From positions 557,002 through 621,001 of the forward strand of contig NZ_FNNU01000003.1 in the NCBI RefSeq assembly GCF_900106975.1: a DNA stretch of 64,000 nt, in the 5' to 3' direction. Origin of the DNA: Pseudomonas kuykendallii (lineage in GTDB: Bacteria; Pseudomonadota; Gammaproteobacteria; Pseudomonadales; Pseudomonadaceae). Shown piece after piece: positions 33,424 to 41,747 of this stretch. Below the pieces are notes generated by a model. That model saw nothing but the letters and a program-made list of their open reading frames with translations. It searched no databases and was not told the DNA's origin. The position numbers and the translations under genes were made by a program. Each line of letters opens with the position of its first letter. Positions within the stretch are counted from its first letter, which is position 1.

Positions 33424-33777
33424 CGTAGGGTGGGTCAGCGGCGTGCACGCCGATCAACAGCTCCCCACCCAACGCCCGCGCCGCGTAACCCACCGGGCGA
33501 TGTTCGACGATGCCACGCCCGGTGGGTTACGGCGCACGTGCACCGGCGCGCTACCGCCACAGCGGGCGATGCGCCTGACCCACCCTATGGGTCGGCCGGG
33601 TTGCATTTCGTAGGGTGGGTTAGCGGCGCGTACGCAGATCAACAGGTGGTCCCCGCCAAACGCCCGCGCCGCGTAACCCACCGGGCGGTGTTCGACGATG
33701 CCACGCCCGGTGGGTTACGGCGCACGTGCACCGGTGCGCGACCGCCACAGCGGGCGATGCGCCTGACCCACCCTACG
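33424..33777. repeat. Tandem pair of GTAGGGTGGGT intergenic elements (copies 3a, 3b)
   Basis: Two direct copies at 33424-33594 and 33609-33777, offset by 185 bases. Each runs CGTAGGGTGGGT(C/T)AGCGGCG ... GTAACCCACCGGGCG ... CCCGGTGGGTTACGGCGCACG ... GCGCCTGACCCACCCTA, with an internal ACCCACCGGGCG / CGCCCGGTGGGT inverted pair. They fill the 415 bases between the FAN1 gene and the SDR gene. No gene is visible here. The copies are very similar, implying a recent duplication. Confidence 0.85.
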
Positions 33778-33784
33778 TCAGCCG

Positions 33785-34774
33785 TCAGCCGCGCAGGTAG
33801 CCGTTCTCGCGGAACCAGGCGATGGCGCGGGCGAGGGATTCATGCAACGGCACGCGGCTCTGGAAGCCGAGCTCCTCGCGCGCCTTGCGGCCGTCGAGGA
33901 ACTGCCCGCCGGCCATCACCGCGATGGCGGTATCGTCCAGCAGCGCCTCGTATCCGGTCAGCCGCTGGCGCAACCGACCGAGACGGGCGATGGCCTTGGC
34001 GCGGACCAGCGACAGCGGCTGCGGCGCCTCGACACCCAGCGCGGCGGCGATCATCGCGGTCAGCTCGGCCATCTCGATGTCGTGGCCGACGAGCAGGTAG
34101 CGCTCGCCGGCGCGGCCCTTCTGCAGAGCCGCGAGCAGCCCTGCGCCCGCTTCGCCGGCGTCGATCAGATTGCGCCGGCCAGGAACGTACCGGCTCATCT
34201 CGCGGTTGCCGATGGTGGTGACGATGCGCCCGGTGGACGGGCCGAAATCGAACTCGCCGATGGCCATTCCGGGAATCCCGATGACCACCGGCAAACCGTT
34301 GCGCGCCTGCTCGCGGGCCTGTTCGTCGAGCGCCCATTTGCACATCAGATAGGCGTTGTGCCACGGCGGCAGCCCTTCGTAGAAGAGCCCTTCATGCCCG
34401 GGCAGACCATGCGGATGCACCGGCATGGCGATCGCCGAGCCGACGTAGACGATGCGCGGCACCTGGACCTGGCGGCAGGCGGCGTAGAAATGGCTGGTCT
34501 GGTCCAGCGCGCTGACCACCTCGTCCTGCCAGCGCCGCGGCCGTCCCGGATAGTGCCCGGCGCAGAAGATCACGCCGTCGAGATCATCCAGCGCGCGGCA
34601 CAGCGCGGCGTGGTCGAGCAGCTCGGCGGAGCGCTGCTCCGGCTCGAGGTAGGCCACGCGCTCGGTGCGCGAGGAAGGTCGGTTGATCACCACCAGCTCG
34701 TGGCCGGCCGCTCGTACCGCGCGCGCCGCATGGTGGCCGATCAGGCCGGTGGCACCGAAAATGGCGACTTTCAA
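33785..34774 (-). CDS. NAD(P)-dependent epimerase/dehydratase (atypical/extended SDR)
   Basis: 329 aa Rossmann protein starting MKVAIFGATGLIGHHAARAV (GxTGxIG nucleotide loop). The SDR catalytic Tyr/Lys pair is YLMCK (about 145-149), preceded by a conserved Ser in VYVGSAIAMP. This places it with NAD-dependent epimerase/dehydratase proteins, often called dihydroflavonol reductase-like. Substrate is unknown. Its coding end lies eight bases from the tandem repeat, and it is 64 bases downstream of the M48 protease gene on the same strand. Confidence 0.8.
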   Translation of the reverse strand: MKVAIFGATGLIGHHAARAVRAAGHELVVINRPSSRTERVAYLEPEQRSAELLDHAALCRALDDLDGVIFCAGHYPGRPRRWQDEVVSALDQTSHFYAACRQVQVPRIVYVGSAIAMPVHPHGLPGHEGLFYEGLPPWHNAYLMCKWALDEQAREQARNGLPVVIGIPGMAIGEFDFGPSTGRIVTTIGNREMSRYVPGRRNLIDAGEAGAGLLAALQKGRAGERYLLVGHDIEMAELTAMIAAALGVEAPQPLSLVRAKAIARLGRLRQRLTGYEALLDDTAIAVMAGGQFLDGRKAREELGFQSRVPLHESLARAIAWFRENGYLRG

Positions 34775-34837
34775 GAGAACTCCCTTTCCCGCCGGGGCCG
34801 CGACGCGCGCGGTCCGGGTCGATGACCGTGTCGCGGC

Positions 34838-35653
34838 TTAGCCGCCCTTGGCCTGCTGATAGAACGGCATGACCTTCGGCACCGCGGCCTGCAATGCGGA
34901 AATCCGCGAGCTGGACGAGGGGTGCGTGCTCATGAATTCCGGCGGTGCACCTTCGCTGGCCTTGCTCATCTTTTCCCACAGGCTGATGGCGGCGTTCGGG
35001 TTGTAGCCGGCGCGCGCCGACAGCTCGAGGCCGATCAGGTCGGCCTCATTCTCGTTGGCGCGGCTGTTGGGCAGGGTCATCAGGTACTGCACGCCGGTGT
35101 TGGCCAGTTGCAGGCTGCCCTGGCCGACACCGAAGGCCGCGCCGAGCTGGCTGGCCATCTGCACGCCGTAGGCCTTGGACATCGCCTCGCGGCCGTGCTC
35201 GCGCAGGGCGTGGGCGATTTCGTGGCCCATCACCGCGGCGAGTTCGTCGTCGCTCAGCTTGAGCTGTTCCACCAGGCCGCTGTAGACGATGATCTTGCCG
35301 CCGGGACCGCAGTTGGCGTTCAGCTCGTCGCTCTTGATCAGGTTGATGTCCCACTGCCATTGCGCGGCATCCGGGCGGAACACCGGTGCCTGGGCGATCA
35401 GCCGCTTGCCGACCGCCTGCACGCGCTTGCCGATCGCCGAGTTGTTGTCCACCAGCCCCTTGCCCGACGCCTCGGTGAGGGTCTCCTGGTAGGACTGGGC
35501 GTACATCTGGTTGACCTGCTCGGTCGACAGCATGCTGAACATGTACTGCTTGCGCTCGACGCCGACGGCGCCGCCGTTGGTGGTGTTCACCGCCTGGCAA
35601 CCGCTCAGCAGGAGTGCCGCGCACAGGCCGGAAAGGAAGAAGGGTTTGGTCAT
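34838..35653 (-). CDS. M48 family metalloprotease lipoprotein
   Basis: 271 aa from ATG 35653. The N-terminus is a lipoprotein signal (ALLLSGC, about 19). The zinc-protease motif HEIAH lies in AAVMGHEIAHALREHGREA (about 147-151), with the third metal ligand Glu in SRANENEADLIGL. Resembles BepA/LoiP-type periplasmic M48 proteases but without TPR repeats, so closer to LoiP/YcaL. Role in outer membrane protein quality control is inference. A SRAP-family gene lies 92 bases upstream. Confidence 0.88.
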   Translation of the reverse strand: MTKPFFLSGLCAALLLSGCQAVNTTNGGAVGVERKQYMFSMLSTEQVNQMYAQSYQETLTEASGKGLVDNNSAIGKRVQAVGKRLIAQAPVFRPDAAQWQWDINLIKSDELNANCGPGGKIIVYSGLVEQLKLSDDELAAVMGHEIAHALREHGREAMSKAYGVQMASQLGAAFGVGQGSLQLANTGVQYLMTLPNSRANENEADLIGLELSARAGYNPNAAISLWEKMSKASEGAPPEFMSTHPSSSSRISALQAAVPKVMPFYQQAKGG

Positions 35654-35744
35654 CGGGGTTCTCCAGAAAAGTGCCCGTATGCTAGGCCGCGGGTCGGTGC
35701 GCGGCAACCGAGCGGCACGTCGGTCGAGGGCGACATCGCCCGGT

Positions 35745-36359
35745 TCACGCAGGGGTCAGGCACTCGGGCGCGTCGACCTTCGGGTCGTTGACAATGCCGG
35801 CCAGGGCGCGTTCCCGCAGCGCCGTCGGCGGTTTGATCAGCAGCCCGCGCAGGGTCGTGTCGCTGCTCTGCGGATCGAGCCACTGCTGCTGCTCGGCGTC
35901 GTCCAGCAACAGCGGACGACGCAGGTCGGCGGCGGCCTGGGTGATCAGCGCCAGGCTGAGGTAGAGGGTTTCGCCGACCGGATACGCCTCCCAGATCGCC
36001 GCCAGGTGCAGCACGCTGGCCTCGCCGGTGATCCAGTACGGTCGCTTGCGCGCGCCACGCCATTCGTAGAAGCCGTTTGCCGGCACCAGGCAGCGGCGCT
36101 CGCGGAACGCCTCGCGGAACATCGGCTGCTCGGCCAGGGTTTCGCTGCGCGCGTGCGCCGGCGTGCGCGACAGATCGGTGAGCCAGGCCGGCGTCAGTCC
36201 CCAGCGCGCCCGCGCCACTTCGCGCGAGCCTTCGCCCTGGCGCAGCATCAGCAGGTTGGCGCCCGGCGCCTGGTTCCAGTGCGGCCGGTGGTCGGCGGGA
36301 AAACCCGGAAGCGCCGCCAGCGCAGGCGTCCAGCGAAACAGCGCGATACGTCCAGACAT
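35745..36359 (-). CDS. SRAP (YedK/HMCES) family protein lacking catalytic Cys2
   Basis: 204 aa. The family body is clear: HWNQAPGANLLMLRQ, RWGLTPAWL, HARSETLAEQPMFREAFRERRCLVPANGFYEW (in parts). But the N-terminus is MSGRIALFRW rather than MCGR: Cys2, which forms the thiazolidine with abasic DNA, is Ser. The usual Asn before the ARSET segment is His, and the C-terminal HxRMP histidine is missing (SLALITQAAADLRRPLLL). The Glu in GFYEW remains. It therefore is probably a divergent or inactive relative of HMCES/YedK. Third gene of a tightly packed minus-strand set behind a zinc-ribbon and a DUF2007 gene. Annotation as SOS response-associated peptidase should be treated with care. Confidence 0.85.
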   Translation of the reverse strand: MSGRIALFRWTPALAALPGFPADHRPHWNQAPGANLLMLRQGEGSREVARARWGLTPAWLTDLSRTPAHARSETLAEQPMFREAFRERRCLVPANGFYEWRGARKRPYWITGEASVLHLAAIWEAYPVGETLYLSLALITQAAADLRRPLLLDDAEQQQWLDPQSSDTTLRGLLIKPPTALRERALAGIVNDPKVDAPECLTPA

Positions 36360-36368
36360 GCGGTTATC

Positions 36369-36629
36369 TCAACACAACAGGGAACCGGGAATGCTGTCCG
36401 GCTCGTCGGCAGCCAGCGGCTGCGCGGCATTGTACGCGGCGATCAAGGCCTGCGCGCGCAGCGCCTCGGCATCCTCCACCAGCAGCCCGAGCAGGCCACC
36501 CAGGGGTAGCTCGCCGAGCGCGCCGACCAGATGCCGGCCGCTGAGGTGCACGGCGATGCCTTCGCTGGCGAGCATGCCGATGAGCATCTCCGCTTCGATC
36601 AGGTCCTGCGGTTCGTAGATTCGCCGCAT
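36369..36629 (-). CDS. DUF2007-like protein, 86 aa
   Basis: Starts MRRIYEPQDLIEAEMLIGML, with a short DUF2007-type fold (EAxxxxxLLxxxGIxxHLSG, LLVEDAEALRAQALI). These proteins have a PII-like ferredoxin fold and are often attached to signal transduction proteins; function here unknown. Its ATG directly follows the stop of the zinc-ribbon gene (36630) and it ends nine bases before the SRAP gene, so the three are probably one operon. Confidence 0.8.
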   Translation of the reverse strand: MRRIYEPQDLIEAEMLIGMLASEGIAVHLSGRHLVGALGELPLGGLLGLLVEDAEALRAQALIAAYNAAQPLAADEPDSIPGSLLC

Positions 36630-36812
36630 TCATTCGTCCTCCCGCCGCACATCGAGACTCCAGTCAATGCCGTCGCTGCGCAGATCGAAAACAATCGGCC
36701 GGCAGCACACCGCGCAATCCTCGATGTATTGCTGGTCGCCCGCCGAGAGGTCGAGCAACGACTCGACCGATTCGCCGCAGTAGGGGCACTGATATTCCTG
36801 GGATTCGAGCAT
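36630..36812 (-). CDS. CPXCG-motif cysteine-rich zinc-ribbon protein
   Basis: 60 aa from ATG 36812 (MLESQEYQCPYCGESV); a GGAG six bases upstream supports this over the ATG at 36824. Four cysteines in CPYCG and CAVCC spaced about 28 residues apart form a likely zinc ribbon, followed by a beta strand with GIDWSLDVRRE. Conserved in many gammaproteobacteria as a CPXCG motif-containing protein without known activity. Immediately upstream of DUF2007 and SRAP genes, divergent from the acyltransferase gene. Confidence 0.85.
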   Translation of the reverse strand: MLESQEYQCPYCGESVESLLDLSAGDQQYIEDCAVCCRPIVFDLRSDGIDWSLDVRREDE

Positions 36813-36911
36813 CACGGTCTCCATGCGACTTGCAGGTATAATCGCCTTTTACTCCGGCAGCGCGACGCCTGCGCCAACCGTATTCCCATGACCCTTTCCA
36901 TAGAGAACAAG

Positions 36912-38075
36912 ATGGGCGAATTCGACGCCATCCGACCTTACGACGACGCCGAAGTGCCAGCGGTTCTGGCCCGCCTGTTCGCCGACCGACAATTCCTCGA
37001 CATCCTTACCCGCTTCCGCTTCCCGCGACTGGCCGGGCCGTTCGGCTGGGCACTCAAGCCGCTGATCGCGCGGCGCCTCAACAAGGAAGTGCGCGGCATC
37101 GAATCGGTCTCCGCGCTGCAGGACAAGATCGAGACCTACGTCGACCGCACCATCGAGCGCGCCACCGACGGTGTCACCTACTCCGGCGTGGAGCAACTCA
37201 AGGCCGGTTGCAGCTACCTATTCCTCGCCAACCACCGCGACATCGTGATGGACCCGGCCTTCGTCAACTACGCGGTGTACCACGCCGGCCTGCCAACGCC
37301 GCGCATCGCCATCGGCGACAACCTGCTGCAACGACCCTTCGTCAGCGACCTGATGCGCCTGAACAAGAGCTTCATCGTGCACCGCTCGCTGACCGGTCGC
37401 CGCGAGAAGCTTGCCGCCTACCAGTTGCTCTCGGCCTACATCAGCCACTCGATCCGCAACGACGGCCAGTCGATCTGGATCGCCCAGGCCGAAGGCCGCG
37501 CCAAGGACGGCGACGACCGTACCGATTCGGCGATCCTGAAGATGTTCCACATGAGCCGCAAGGACGAGGACTTCGCCGCGGTCATCGCCAGCCTGCGCCT
37601 GGTCCCGGTGTCGATCAGCTACGAGTATGACCCCTGCGATCAGGCCAAGGCGCGCGAGCTGTGCATTCGCGCGACCACCGGCGAGTACGTCAAATCGCCC
37701 GGCGAGGACGACACCAGCATCGCCCTGGGCATCACCGGCTACAAGGGTCGGGTGCACATCAACTTCGGCGAGGTGGTGGACAGCGGCTTCACCGACAGCA
37801 AGGGCCTGGCGCAGGAGCTGGACCGCCGCATCCTCGCCCATTACCGACTGTTCCCGGTGCACTACCTGGCCTATTCGATGTGGGCCGAGCGCGACCCTGC
37901 GCTGGAAGTGCCCAGCGCCGAACAGGTGTTCCCGGCAGCGGAAGTGGCGCGCGCACGGCAGGAATGGCAGAAACGCCTGGACGCCTGCCTGCCGGAGCAA
38001 CGCCCGTACATGGTCCTGCAATACGCCACGCCGGTGCGCAACCAGTACCGCGTCAAGGCCGGCCTGCCGCTCTAG
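36912..38075 (+). CDS. PlsC-like 1-acylglycerol-3-phosphate acyltransferase family protein
   Basis: 387 aa from ATG 36912 (AGAGAAC upstream); an ATG at 36888 is the alternative. The acyltransferase region has FLANHRDIVMDPAFVN (NHxxxxxD-type variant, about 107-122), NKSFIVHRSLTGRREK and IWIAQAEGRAKDGDD, matching the block layout (H-D, GR, EGxR, P) of glycerolphosphate acyltransferases. Acts at the inner face of the membrane on phospholipid precursors; the acyl donor is unknown. No membrane-spanning helix is obvious. Ends 13 bases before a strong bidirectional hairpin terminator. Confidence 0.8.
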   Translation: MGEFDAIRPYDDAEVPAVLARLFADRQFLDILTRFRFPRLAGPFGWALKPLIARRLNKEVRGIESVSALQDKIETYVDRTIERATDGVTYSGVEQLKAGCSYLFLANHRDIVMDPAFVNYAVYHAGLPTPRIAIGDNLLQRPFVSDLMRLNKSFIVHRSLTGRREKLAAYQLLSAYISHSIRNDGQSIWIAQAEGRAKDGDDRTDSAILKMFHMSRKDEDFAAVIASLRLVPVSISYEYDPCDQAKARELCIRATTGEYVKSPGEDDTSIALGITGYKGRVHINFGEVVDSGFTDSKGLAQELDRRILAHYRLFPVHYLAYSMWAERDPALEVPSAEQVFPAAEVARARQEWQKRLDACLPEQRPYMVLQYATPVRNQYRVKAGLPL

Positions 38076-38088
38076 CGTCGGCGCGAGG

Positions 38089-38122
38089 CATGAAAAAGGC
38101 GACCTCGGTCGCCTTTTTCATG
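38089..38122. terminator. Bidirectional intrinsic terminator
   Basis: CATGAAAAAGGCGAC-CTCG-GTCGCCTTTTTCATG is a perfect 15-bp inverted repeat with A and T runs, so it terminates on both strands. It lies between the acyltransferase (plus) and the small membrane protein (minus). Confidence 0.9.
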
Positions 38123-38138
38123 GTTCGCGGATGCGGTG

Positions 38139-38381
38139 TTACAGCCGTGTGCTTTCCCAGGAAACCACCAGCGCCACGCCCAGGCAGGCGCCGCCGAAGC
38201 GGTTGAAGAAGCGGTCCAGCCGCGCGCGCCGAGGCTCGGCCCCTTCCACGGCAGCGGCCGGACGCCACAGCGCACCGCGCAGCTGGGTGGCGATCAGCAC
38301 CCAGCTGCCGGCCACGGCGAAGAACAGCGCCAGCAGGTTGATCGACTGGGCGGGATTGGAAAGCCAGAACGACAGGGACAT
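38139..38381 (-). CDS. Small inner membrane protein, 80 aa
   Basis: Starts MSLSFWLSNPAQSINLLALFF with a hydrophobic helix (15-34, LLALFFAVAGSWVLIATQL) and a second, weaker hydrophobic segment at the C-terminus (GGACLGVALVVSW). A positively charged loop lies between. Likely two-pass membrane protein; no family identified, but similar short proteins are annotated in Pseudomonas. It converges on the bidirectional terminator. Confidence 0.6.
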   Translation of the reverse strand: MSLSFWLSNPAQSINLLALFFAVAGSWVLIATQLRGALWRPAAAVEGAEPRRARLDRFFNRFGGACLGVALVVSWESTRL

Positions 38382-38493
38382 CGAAACCTCGGCGAGAAAG
38401 CCACACGGGCATCAGCGAATACGGCGCCGGAGTCTACCCAACGCCACGTCACCGTAGTGGCTTTCCGACGAATGTCACAGTGCCAGCAGATCG

Positions 38494-38550
38494 CCGCAGG
38501 GTGCGCCGCGGAACCGCGCAGCCCCATGGTGCGCATGGCACACCCTACGC
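38494..38550. repeat. GTAGGGTG-type intergenic element (copy 4)
   Basis: GCAGGGTGCGCCGCGGAACC at the left and GGTGCGCATGGCACACCCTA at the right are an imperfect inverted pair of about 16 bp with a short loop. Upstream of the small membrane protein gene. Confidence 0.7.
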
Positions 38551-38611
38551 GGAGGGCGCCTGCCGATCACGGCAAGAGCATATCTGCCGAGGGTTGGTCC
38601 CTACGCGCAGA

Positions 38612-38668
38612 CCGTAGGGTGCGCCGCGCGCACCGTGGAGGCCCATGGTACGCACGGTGCACCCTCCC
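38612..38668. repeat. GTAGGGTG-type intergenic element (copy 5)
   Basis: CCGTAGGGTGCGCCGCGCGC and TACGCACGGTGCACCCTCC, an imperfect inverted pair. It lies about 60 bases after copy 4 and together they fill most of the 351-base space between the small membrane protein and yajG; no gene is visible there. Confidence 0.7.
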
Positions 38669-38689
38669 TCCCTGACCGGCAGGCGCCCA

Positions 38690-38716
38690 CAAAAAAGCCC
38701 GGCGAACCGGGCTTTC
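38690..38716 (-). terminator. Intrinsic terminator of yajG-like gene
   Basis: On the minus strand AAGCCCGG-TTCG-CCGGGCTT is followed by TTTT, 16 bases after the lipoprotein stop. Perfect 8-bp stem. Confidence 0.85.
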
Positions 38717-38732
38717 TCGATCGACCGGGCGC

Positions 38733-39317
38733 TTACTGCGAGAGCATCTGGCCGATGGTCTGATCCTTGAACACGCGGCTGAGCGCATCGCTCAATACGT
38801 CGCTGACCAGCTTGGTGTTGGTCTGCTGGTTCGGCGCGCTGCCGAAACGCTGGTTCAGCGAAGCGCCGTAGCGGCCGTTGTAGCTGCGCTGGCTGTTCTT
38901 CACTTCGGTGCGGAAGGTCGCGGTGATATCCGCCTCGGTGACGTACACGCCATCCTTCGGCGACTGGTACTTCAGCTCGGAGAGGATGATGGTCAGCTGC
39001 GGCGCGTTGTAGGCGTTGGCCGACGGTGTGAAGCCGAGCAGGCGAACCGCGGCCTCGGCCTGGGTTTGCAGCTTGGGCACGACGCTGGTGCTCGCGACGC
39101 TGATGGTGCTGGTTTCGGCGTACAGGCCACCGCGGGTACCGAGCGACGGCGACGGACGCCCGTCCACCACGCGAACCACCACCGGTTGGCCGTGGCCAAC
39201 GGGGTTGATCTGGGCATTGATCTTCGGATCCGGGTCGAGTTGCTGCGGGCTGAGGGCACAACCGGCAAGAGTCACGCTGGCGACAGCGAACAGACTCAGC
39301 AACAGGCGATTTCGCAT
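38733..39317 (-). CDS. yajG: YajG family lipoprotein
   Basis: 194 aa from ATG 39317, with AGGAGAG ten bases upstream. A lipoprotein signal ends VTLAGC (about 20). The mature protein matches the YajG pattern: PVVVRVVDGRPSPSLGTRGG, an APQLTIILSELKYQ strand and a C-terminal ALSRVFKDQTIGQML helix. YajG is an outer membrane or periplasmic lipoprotein of unknown biochemical role. A longer frame upstream is not credible because it lacks a start signal. Confidence 0.85.
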   Translation of the reverse strand: MRNRLLLSLFAVASVTLAGCALSPQQLDPDPKINAQINPVGHGQPVVVRVVDGRPSPSLGTRGGLYAETSTISVASTSVVPKLQTQAEAAVRLLGFTPSANAYNAPQLTIILSELKYQSPKDGVYVTEADITATFRTEVKNSQRSYNGRYGASLNQRFGSAPNQQTNTKLVSDVLSDALSRVFKDQTIGQMLSQ

Positions 39318-39552
39318 GCTCTTCTCTCCTGGTGGGCATCGATGGGCGCGAGTATAACGAGCGTCGCGTGGCGCCGACAGCGGCCGGGAGCGGATTCTCA
39401 CGGGCCTCGCGCATATGACTGCAGGCGCGCCGATTCTATCGATCGGACATCCCATCGTTCGACCCGAGGGCAGGATTCAGGCAGGTGTCACCGAGCTGAC
39501 CGGACGACGGACGAAAGTCACAAGCGAGCAGCCACGACCGGGAATTCGCCGG

Positions 39553-39558
39553 TATAAT
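39553..39558 (+). promoter_or_regulatory. Candidate -10 element (TATAAT) in long intergenic region
   Basis: TATAAT in GCCGGTATAATCGCCCCC, 27 bases before an ATG (39585) that opens a 29-codon frame with AAAAGGG upstream. No good -35 is found at 16-18 bases. A TATAAT on the opposite strand lies at about 39569-39574. The 747 bases between yajG and mqo hold no other recognised gene. Confidence 0.35.
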
Positions 39559-40064
39559 CGCCCCCGATTATAAAAGGGCACCCCATGCCGACGGCTGTAG
39601 CGCGCCCCGCGCGCCACCGATCGGCGAGGAGAGTCGCCCAAGCGTGCTGCCCCGCCGCGCCGAGCTTCCACTAATTGCGTAGAGCAATTTGCCTGAAGGC
39701 GGCGTTTAATCGCCCCCGATCGGCGGAACCGGCAGCACCGACTTCGAGGTTCACGACTCCAAAAGAGCGTGGGATGACGGGTTTTCACAACTTCACGAGA
39801 GTGTGGCGAGCATGAACAGGTCTGTAACCAACAAGAAAGACAGCGCTTCCACCTGACCCACTGACGGCATTTGCGCCTCCTCCTCGCGGAGACGGGCGAA
39901 CAGCGCGCCGACTCGCCCCACTGGCCTTGCCTGGGCGATCGACGCGTGACCGGACAGGACGACCGGGTCGCGACTCCGATTGACGGAACTCGAGGCCCCT
40001 GCGGCTTTCAGCTTGAAAGGTCGTCTGCATTTCCTTTGACGATGCAGGTTTTGGAGAAGCGTTA

Positions 40065-41582
40065 ATGGCGCAACACGAAAACGAAACGCTGGACGTGCTG
40101 CTGGTGGGAGCCGGCATCATGAGCGCGACACTGGCGGCCTTGCTCAAGGAACTCGACCCCAGCATGCGTCTGGAAGTCGTCGAGTCGATGTCCTCCGGCG
40201 CGGCGGAGAGTTCCAACCCCTGGAACAACGCCGGCACCGGCCACGCCGGCCTCTGTGAACTGAACTACACGCCACAGGCTGCCGACGGCACGATCAATAT
40301 CGACAAGGCCGTGCACATCAACACCCAGTTCGAAGTGTCCAAGCAGTTCTGGGCGCACCTGGTGGAGAAAGGCACCTTCGCCTCGCCGAAGTCCTTCATC
40401 AATCCGGTGCCGCACCTGAGCTTCGTCCAGGGCCAGGCCGGCATCGAGTACCTGAAGAAGCGCTTCGCCGCGCTGACCGGGCACCACGCTTTTTCCTCCA
40501 TGGAATACAGCGAAGACAAGGCCACCCTGGCGCGCTGGATGCCGCTGATGATGCCCGGCCGCGCGGCCGACGAGGCCATCGCCGCGACCCGCGTGGAGAA
40601 CGGCACAGACGTCAACTTCGGCGCCCTGACCACCTCGCTGCTGGCGCACCTGGTCAGCCAGCCGAACAGCACCGTCACCTACAGCCAGAAGGTCACCGGC
40701 CTCAAGCGCACCGGCAAGGGCTGGGCGGTCACCATCAAGCACAACGAAAGCGGCGCCGAGCGTGAAGTCAACGCGCGCTTCGTGTTCCTCGGCGCCGGCG
40801 GCGCTGCGCTGACGCTGCTGCAGGCCTCGGGTATCGAGGAAAGCAAAGGCTACGGCGGCTTCCCGGTGAGCGGCCAGTGGCTTCGCTGCGACAATCCCGA
40901 GGTGGTCAGGCAGCACGACTCCAAGGTCTACAGCCAGGCGGCGGTCGGCTCGCCGCCGATGTCGGTTCCGCACCTCGACACGCGTGTGGTCGACGGCAAG
41001 AAGTCCCTGCTGTTCGGGCCTTATGCCGGCTTCACCACCAAGTTCCTCAAGCACGGTTCGTTCCTCGACCTGCCGCTGTCGATCCGCCTGGGCAACATCG
41101 GCCCGATGCTGGCCGTGGCGCGCGACAACATGGACCTGACCCGCTATCTGATCAGCGAAGTGCGTCAGTCCATGGAGCAGCGCCTCGACGCCCTACGGCG
41201 CTTCTACCCGCAGGCCAAGCCCGAGGACTGGCGCCTGGAGATCGCCGGCCAGCGCGTGCAGATCATCAAGAAGGACGCCAAGAAAGGCGGCGTGCTGCAG
41301 TTCGGCACCGAGCTGGTCGCCTCGCGCGACGGTTCCATCGCCGCGCTGCTGGGCGCCTCGCCGGGCGCTTCGGTGACCGTGTCGATCATGCTCGGCCTGA
41401 TCGAGCGCTGCTTCGCCGAGCAGGCTCGCTCGGAGCAGTGGACGAGCAAGCTGCAGGAGATCTTCCCGGCTCGCGAGAAGCAGCTGGAAAGCGACGCCGC
41501 GCTGTACCGCGAGGTCAGCGCACGCTGCAACGAACGTCTGCAGCTGGTCGCCCGTCAGGAAGTTGCGGAAGGCGTGATCTGA
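40065..41582 (+). CDS. mqo: Malate:quinone oxidoreductase
   Basis: 505 aa peripheral membrane flavoenzyme that oxidises malate to oxaloacetate and passes electrons to the quinone pool, replacing NAD-linked malate dehydrogenase. The N-terminal FAD loop is [13 protein letters not shown], followed by [22 protein letters not shown] (Mqo signature, in parts), [42 protein letters not shown] and the C-terminal [25 protein letters not shown] lies seven bases before the ATG. Followed by an intrinsic terminator. P. aeruginosa has two paralogues; this one is adjacent to the PA4642-type gene, which matches mqoB by memory. Confidence 0.95.
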   Translation: MAQHENETLDVLLVGAGIMSATLAALLKELDPSMRLEVVESMSSGAAESSNPWNNAGTGHAGLCELNYTPQAADGTINIDKAVHINTQFEVSKQFWAHLVEKGTFASPKSFINPVPHLSFVQGQAGIEYLKKRFAALTGHHAFSSMEYSEDKATLARWMPLMMPGRAADEAIAATRVENGTDVNFGALTTSLLAHLVSQPNSTVTYSQKVTGLKRTGKGWAVTIKHNESGAEREVNARFVFLGAGGAALTLLQASGIEESKGYGGFPVSGQWLRCDNPEVVRQHDSKVYSQAAVGSPPMSVPHLDTRVVDGKKSLLFGPYAGFTTKFLKHGSFLDLPLSIRLGNIGPMLAVARDNMDLTRYLISEVRQSMEQRLDALRRFYPQAKPEDWRLEIAGQRVQIIKKDAKKGGVLQFGTELVASRDGSIAALLGASPGASVTVSIMLGLIERCFAEQARSEQWTSKLQEIFPAREKQLESDAALYREVSARCNERLQLVARQEVAEGVI

Positions 41583-41599
41583 GCAGGCCCTGCGCAAAC

Positions 41600-41627
41600 A
41601 AAAAACCGCCAGCGATGGCGGTTTTTT
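41600..41627. terminator. Intrinsic terminator of mqo
   Basis: AAAAAACCGCC-AGCGAT-GGCGGTTTTTTT, 17 bases after the stop; effective on both strands. Confidence 0.9.
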
Positions 41628-41656
41628 TATGCCGGACTCAATGCTTCGATGCTCAA

Positions 41657-41725
41657 CGTAGGGTGCGCCGCGCGCACCGGCAGGGTCCGCCGCATCGCCA
41701 GGCGGTGCGCAGGGCGCACCCTACG
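41657..41725. repeat. GTAGGGTG-type intergenic element (copy 6)
   Basis: CGTAGGGTGCGCCGCGCGCA at the left and GGTGCGCAGGGCGCACCCTA at the right form an imperfect inverted repeat, between the mqo terminator and the PA4642-like gene. Confidence 0.75.
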
Positions 41726-41747
41726 GCAGGCGGCTCGATGAAGAAGC

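Noticed and set aside
33424-33777. Tandem repeats considered as CRISPR
   Set aside because: Units of about 170 bases with no short repeat/spacer alternation and no cas genes.
39585-39674. 29-codon frame upstream of mqo as a gene
   Set aside because: Signals are weak (poor -35, short frame, Arg/Ala/Pro-rich); kept only as an observation.
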